Of a DNA stretch of 64,000 nt, positions 60,364 through 64,000 are shown one piece after another. Positions within the stretch are counted from its first letter, which is position 1. Every line of letters starts with the position of its first letter. Under the pieces are notes generated by a model. The model saw nothing but the letters and a program-made list of their open reading frames with translations. It was not told the DNA's origin and searched no databases. Location of the stretch: assembly GCA_037179335.1 (NCBI GenBank), contig JAKZHN010000003.1, positions 124,001 through 188,000 on the forward strand. Reading direction: 5' to 3'. Source of the DNA: Cyclaneusma minus (Eukaryota; Ascomycota; Leotiomycetes; Marthamycetales; Marthamycetaceae). Made by a program: the position numbers and the translations under genes.

Positions 60364-61160
60364 TTGGCCAAACCTATTAAGGTTTTTTATAATAGAAACT
60401 TTTATAAAATTTGCGCTGCCATTAAGCTTAAAACCGCGGTTTTGAAAAAGCTTAGCCCTTATTACCAAATCCCTTTTAATTTAATTTATTTTAATATTTA
60501 TAAACCAATACCAATAGCATTTTTGCAAAAAGAAAATTTCTTTTTGTATATTTTTAATAGCTTTATATATAAGGTTTAAGTTTTTCCAATTTTAATAAAA
60601 GATACCGCTATTTTAGCATTTAAAAAATAAAATTTTAAGGTCGAGCTTTAAAATGGCCATAAAATGCAAATTGCTAAAATTAATAATGCTTTCGAGCTTT
60701 TTAAAATCGTTAAAAAATAAAGTAGTAATAAGGGTGTTAAATATTAGCGTATAATTCCCGCTTTTTCATATTAGAACAAAGTTATTAAAAGAAATATTAA
60801 AGCCAATTTTTATATGCTATTTAAAAACTTTTAGCTATTATTTAAATTTTAAAATAAGGCAGCTAAATATAATGCATATATACAAAACCGGTGCTTTATA
60901 AATTTAATAATTAATGGCTACAAAACCTTTTTAAAAAAAGCTTAAATTGGTATTATATTATTAATTAATTATATTAAGGTATTTAAAATTAAATGCTATG
61001 CCTATATTAATTTAAAAAACCTTTTCAAAAAGCATTATTATAATAGGCTAATTAATATTAAAAGCGTTTATACTTTTATAAATTATTTTAAAATTATAAT
61101 TAAGCAATTTAAAATTTATTTTCCGGAATATAGCAAAATTATTTGGACCAGCTATTTATG
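60364..61160 (+). pseudogene. Copia integrase remnant
   Basis: An open piece of 71 codons (60364-60579) ends near PIPIAFLQKENFFLYI, which fits the copia integrase core, and the frame continues past stops with VFP and AFKK. At 60754 it reads IPAFSY*NKVIKRN, matching the integrase box PAxSxxQNGVAER. Near 60,980 VFKIKCYAYINLKNL corresponds to the 'HxRVFGCxAYxxxP' segment. Confidence 0.75.
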
Positions 61161-61590
61161 AATAATAAAATTAATATTTAAGAAAATTATTAATTTGCGA
61201 ATTTGCAATATTTCCAAAAGATAAGGCATACCAAATAACCGTTTGGACCAAAACCCTGTTGGCCGTTTTATAGGCTTTAAAAACACCAAAAAGCATTTTG
61301 CTAAAAACGCTAATAACGCCAATTATATTCCCGCCGGCCTATTTATAAAAAAAACTGTATTGTTTTTTGCTATTATATTAATTGATATAATATAGTATAA
61401 ATTATTAAATATAGCGCAAAATAAATTATTAAGTATAATATAATATAGGATTTTAAAATTAGCGAAAGCTAAATTTAAAAAGGAGCCAATTTTTAAAGAA
61501 TTAACCGGTATAATATAAAAGCCTGATTATAATATATTAAAAGCGCTATAATACGATTTATAATATAGCATATTTGGTATAATATAAAAT

Positions 61591-61938
61591 ATGCCAATTT
61601 TAAAAAAAATTCCAGCCGCTAATTTAAACGCTTTTAAATTAATATTTTTAAAGCTAGCTAACAGCCTTTTTTTCTTTTCGAAAAAGAAAAAGCTAAACGG
61701 AAAAAATAAGAAATTATATACAAAAGCCGTTTTAAAAATAAAAATTCCAGTATTTATTCCAATTAACAATTATATTAAAGTTAATAATAATAGTATATCC
61801 AATTTGCCCGCCGCCAAAATTACCAAAATTTTTAAATTAAGCTTTTTGCTAAGCGATTGTTTTTATTTTATAAAAGCTATTAAATGCCAGTGTAAAAACA
61901 ATAATACCGGCTTAAATAAAAAAGGGTTTATGGCGTAA
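61591..61938 (+). pseudogene. Open fragment between copia integrase and RT
   Basis: A 115-codon frame, Lys/Asn/Ile-rich as RIP predicts, occupies the variable linker between integrase and RT of the copia polyprotein. It is not an independent gene. Confidence 0.55.
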
Positions 61939-62499
61939 AAAATAAAAAAGCAAAAAAAAAGCTTTGGCGTATTATTATAGCTATATTGGTATAAATTAAT
62001 TATAATAATAAAAATTTAAGAAAGCTGGTCGGCTTTTTTATAAAAAACGAATTCCGGCAATAAAACTTTATAGCATTAAAAGTTTGCAAATATATAAAAA
62101 CGCTATAAATAATCCGATTTATAATTAATGCCAAAAGGCAACTATAGCGAAAAAAATTATTTTACTTTCAAATAATGGAATTTGGTAAATGATTAAATAT
62201 TTATTTGGAGCGAATCTAATTTTTATAAAATGGGTTTATATAATTAAAATTAAACAATTTAAGGCTAAATTTATTATTTATAAATTTAGTTAAGTATTTA
62301 GCAAAAGTTATACCAAAATATTTGCCCCCATTATTCGAATGGACTTTTTTTAATTATTTTTATTTTTTATTGTCCGAAATTTTTTTAAATATTGGCAATT
62401 TAATATTAAACATGCCTTTATAAAGGCCAAAATGCTATTTAAGATTTTTTTAAATCCCCCTAAAAGCATTATTATCCTTAAAAAAAAGGTTTTTTAAAT

Positions 62500-63450
62500 T
62501 TTAAAAAGTTTTTATAAATTAAAATAGGCTGTAAGGAATTAAAATCTTTTAATAAAATTTAAGCTTAAAAAATAGGGCTTTATTTAAAGCTTGGCTAATT
62601 TATGCATTTATTTATATTCCAAATATAGAATTAAGCTTTTGGTATATATTAATAATATTATTGCAGCCTATAAAAATAAAACCTAGCTTTTTTGGTTTTA
62701 TTTTAAGCTTTGTAATTATTTTAAAACCAAGAATCTAAAAAAGAAATTAAGATTTTTGGTATAAAAAGAATAAAAAACCGGAAAGCTAAGGCTCTTTATA
62801 TTAATTAAAAGCAATATTTTTGGACCATATTAAACCGATTTGGGATTACCAATGCTATAGCCCATTTTAAAAATATCCCTATAGCCGATTACAACGCCCT
62901 TTAATCTTTTTTTTTTAATAATATTTAAATTGATGTTAAAAAATATTAAAGGGTGGTAGGCAGCCTTATATTTGCTATAATATTTATTAAACCAAATATA
63001 GCCTTTGCTTTAAAATAATTAGTTTAATATATAGCTAATTTATTAAAGCACCATGGCAAGGTATTTAAAAATCTAATAAAATATTTTAATACCATTATAG
63101 GCTATAAAATATATTATAGGCCTAAAGGAAAATATTTTAAAATTATTGTTTATTTTAATTTTAATTGGGCTAATAATAAAACCGACCGGATTAGCGTTTT
63201 TAAAAGCGTGGCTATATTTTCTAGCGGACCGATTTTATAGGCTAGCAAAAAGTAAAAATCCGTAATTACTTTATTTATTAAATTTAAATACGTGGCCCTT
63301 TTACTTTATACTAAGCAAAATTAATAATTAGCCCAAATCTTTTAAGATTCTGGTTATTTATAATATATTATAGAAAGTCTAAATAGCGTTTGCATGCTTA
63401 AAAATAATACTGGATTTTTGTGCCTAATTAAAAACCCCAAAATTTAAAAA
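62500..63450 (+). pseudogene. Copia reverse transcriptase / RNase H remnant
   Basis: At 62636-62668 the frame reads LLVYINNIIAA, the RIP form of LLVYVDDIIAA, the catalytic box of copia RT (both catalytic Asp codons changed to Asn). RNase H should follow up to about 63.5 kb; I see only fragments. Confidence 0.75.
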
Positions 63451-63647
63451 AATTAAAGCATATAAATATTGTTTATTATTTTATTAAAGATTTAAAGGAA
63501 AATAAAAAGCTTACTATTAAGTATATGACAATAAATAAAATAGTGGCTAATAAATTAACCAAATTATTATAAAGGGTTAAATTTAAGGCGTTTATAAAAA
63601 TATTAAAAATAATTATATAAATTTACGGAACAGCCTTTATAGAAAAG

Positions 63648-63859
63648 TATTAAGAAATAGGTGCAATAGCTACTATAAAGGTAATTATATAATATCCCGC
63701 TTAGCTAAAACGGGGTTAGCGTTTCCTATATTAAATAGTTTTAATATTGGAGACGCCCTTAATTTAAAACCTTAAGCAATTAATACAATGTTTTATTTTA
63801 CCCCTATAATCAGCGTTTTATATTAGGTTATACTAGACTAAACGCCCTTCTTCTTAATA
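63648..63859 (+). repeat. 3' LTR of the copia element
   Basis: Same length as the 5' LTR, no indel seen, more AT in its first 60 bp and less mutated at the end (CTTCTTCTTAATA against the T-only version in the 5' copy). Confidence 0.88.
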
Positions 63860-63864
63860 CAAGG

Positions 63865-64000
63865 GATGTTTTTGAAAATTTTAAAGAAGGGCCAGGGCTA
63901 TAAATATAGGCAAAGAATAAAAAAAAGTAAGCTTTTTTAATTATAGCTTTAGCTGCGATTTTTCCAATTAAAAGCAGGATTAGGAAACGGTTTAAAAATA
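63865..64000. other. AT-rich DNA to window end
   Basis: Mutated repeat-like DNA continues past the copia element. Nothing specific is recognised. Confidence 0.4.

Larger units (their letters stand above)
58117..63859 (+). mobile_element. RIP-degraded Ty1/copia LTR retrotransposon, complete frame
   Basis: Two 212-bp LTRs (58117-58328 and 63648-63859) lie in direct orientation and are flanked by a perfect 5-bp duplication CAAGG (58112-58116 and 63860-63864). LTR ends are TATTRAG and CTTAATA. Internal order is integrase at about 60.3-61.2 kb, then reverse transcriptase with LLVYINNIIAA at 62.64 kb, which is the copia order (INT before RT). The 5.74-kb length is normal for copia. Every frame is broken by stops. 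Confidence 0.87.

Noticed and set aside
60364..60579. 71-codon frame as an independent gene
   Set aside because: It is an open piece of the copia integrase frame, with the element continuing on both sides.
61527..61769. 80-codon minus-strand frame
   Set aside because: Antisense shadow of the copia linker region; Phe/Lys/Ile-rich because of AT content.

Overview
The window looks like a filamentous ascomycete (Pezizomycotina) chromosome segment. Genes carry short introns of about 50-165 bp with GT(A/G)AGT-type donors and CTAAC-like branch sites. Typical mould families are present: a DHA1-type MFS transporter, a HAD-fused terpene cyclase, STAND-N/ankyrin proteins and a HET-domain relic. A sharp boundary near 44.34 kb separates ordinary-GC DNA from an extremely AT-rich block that bears the C-to-T/G-to-A signature of repeat-induced point mutation (RIP). 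Dothideomycetes is plausible but is not proven by the sequence.

Layout. 1-5.3 kb: no gene that I can support. 5.43-5.84 kb: a small secreted cysteine-rich protein (effector-like). 5.8-14 kb: gene-poor, with a TIR element (MITE) at 10.17-10.85 kb and an LTR at 10.88-11.09 kb. 13.98-14.82 kb: a hypothetical acidic protein. 15.47-17.22 kb: an MFS transporter. 17.2-23.3 kb: about 6 kb without a recognisable gene but dense in promoter-like modules. 23.3-29.8 kb: two tandem multi-exon genes with a STAND-type N-terminus and ankyrin repeats. 31.8-33.6 kb (minus): a four-exon HAD-terpene cyclase. 33.98-34.36 kb (minus): a small gene with an in-frame TAG. 34.83-38.07 kb: mitochondrial isoleucyl-tRNA synthetase, followed by a 327-bp MITE with a perfect 10-bp target duplication. 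39.06-40.15 kb (minus): a hypothetical protein. 40.54-40.99 kb: assembly gap plus a 148-base C homopolymer. 41.5-42.9 kb: a HET-protein pseudogene with two in-frame stops.

44.3-64 kb is a nest of RIP-mutated retroelements. A Ty3/gypsy-type element with a chromodomain-like end has LTR termini at 44,336 and 55,001 and 5-bp flanks CCTGG/CCTAG. Its 5' LTR is interrupted by a minus-strand LINE of Tad1-like type. A Ty1/copia element at 58,117-63,859 has two 212-bp LTRs and a perfect CAAGG duplication. None of these elements can encode an intact protein. A few short RIP-spared GC islands survive.

Functionally, one housekeeping gene (IleRS) sits beside accessory genes linked to secondary metabolism, transport, secretion and self/non-self recognition, in a gene-poor, repeat-adjacent setting. 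The most unusual non-coding signals are an over-represented octamer GACAGCAG/CTGCTGTC (at least 19 copies, none in a recognised gene) and repeated CACGTG boxes flanked by diverging TATA boxes. I have no function for either.
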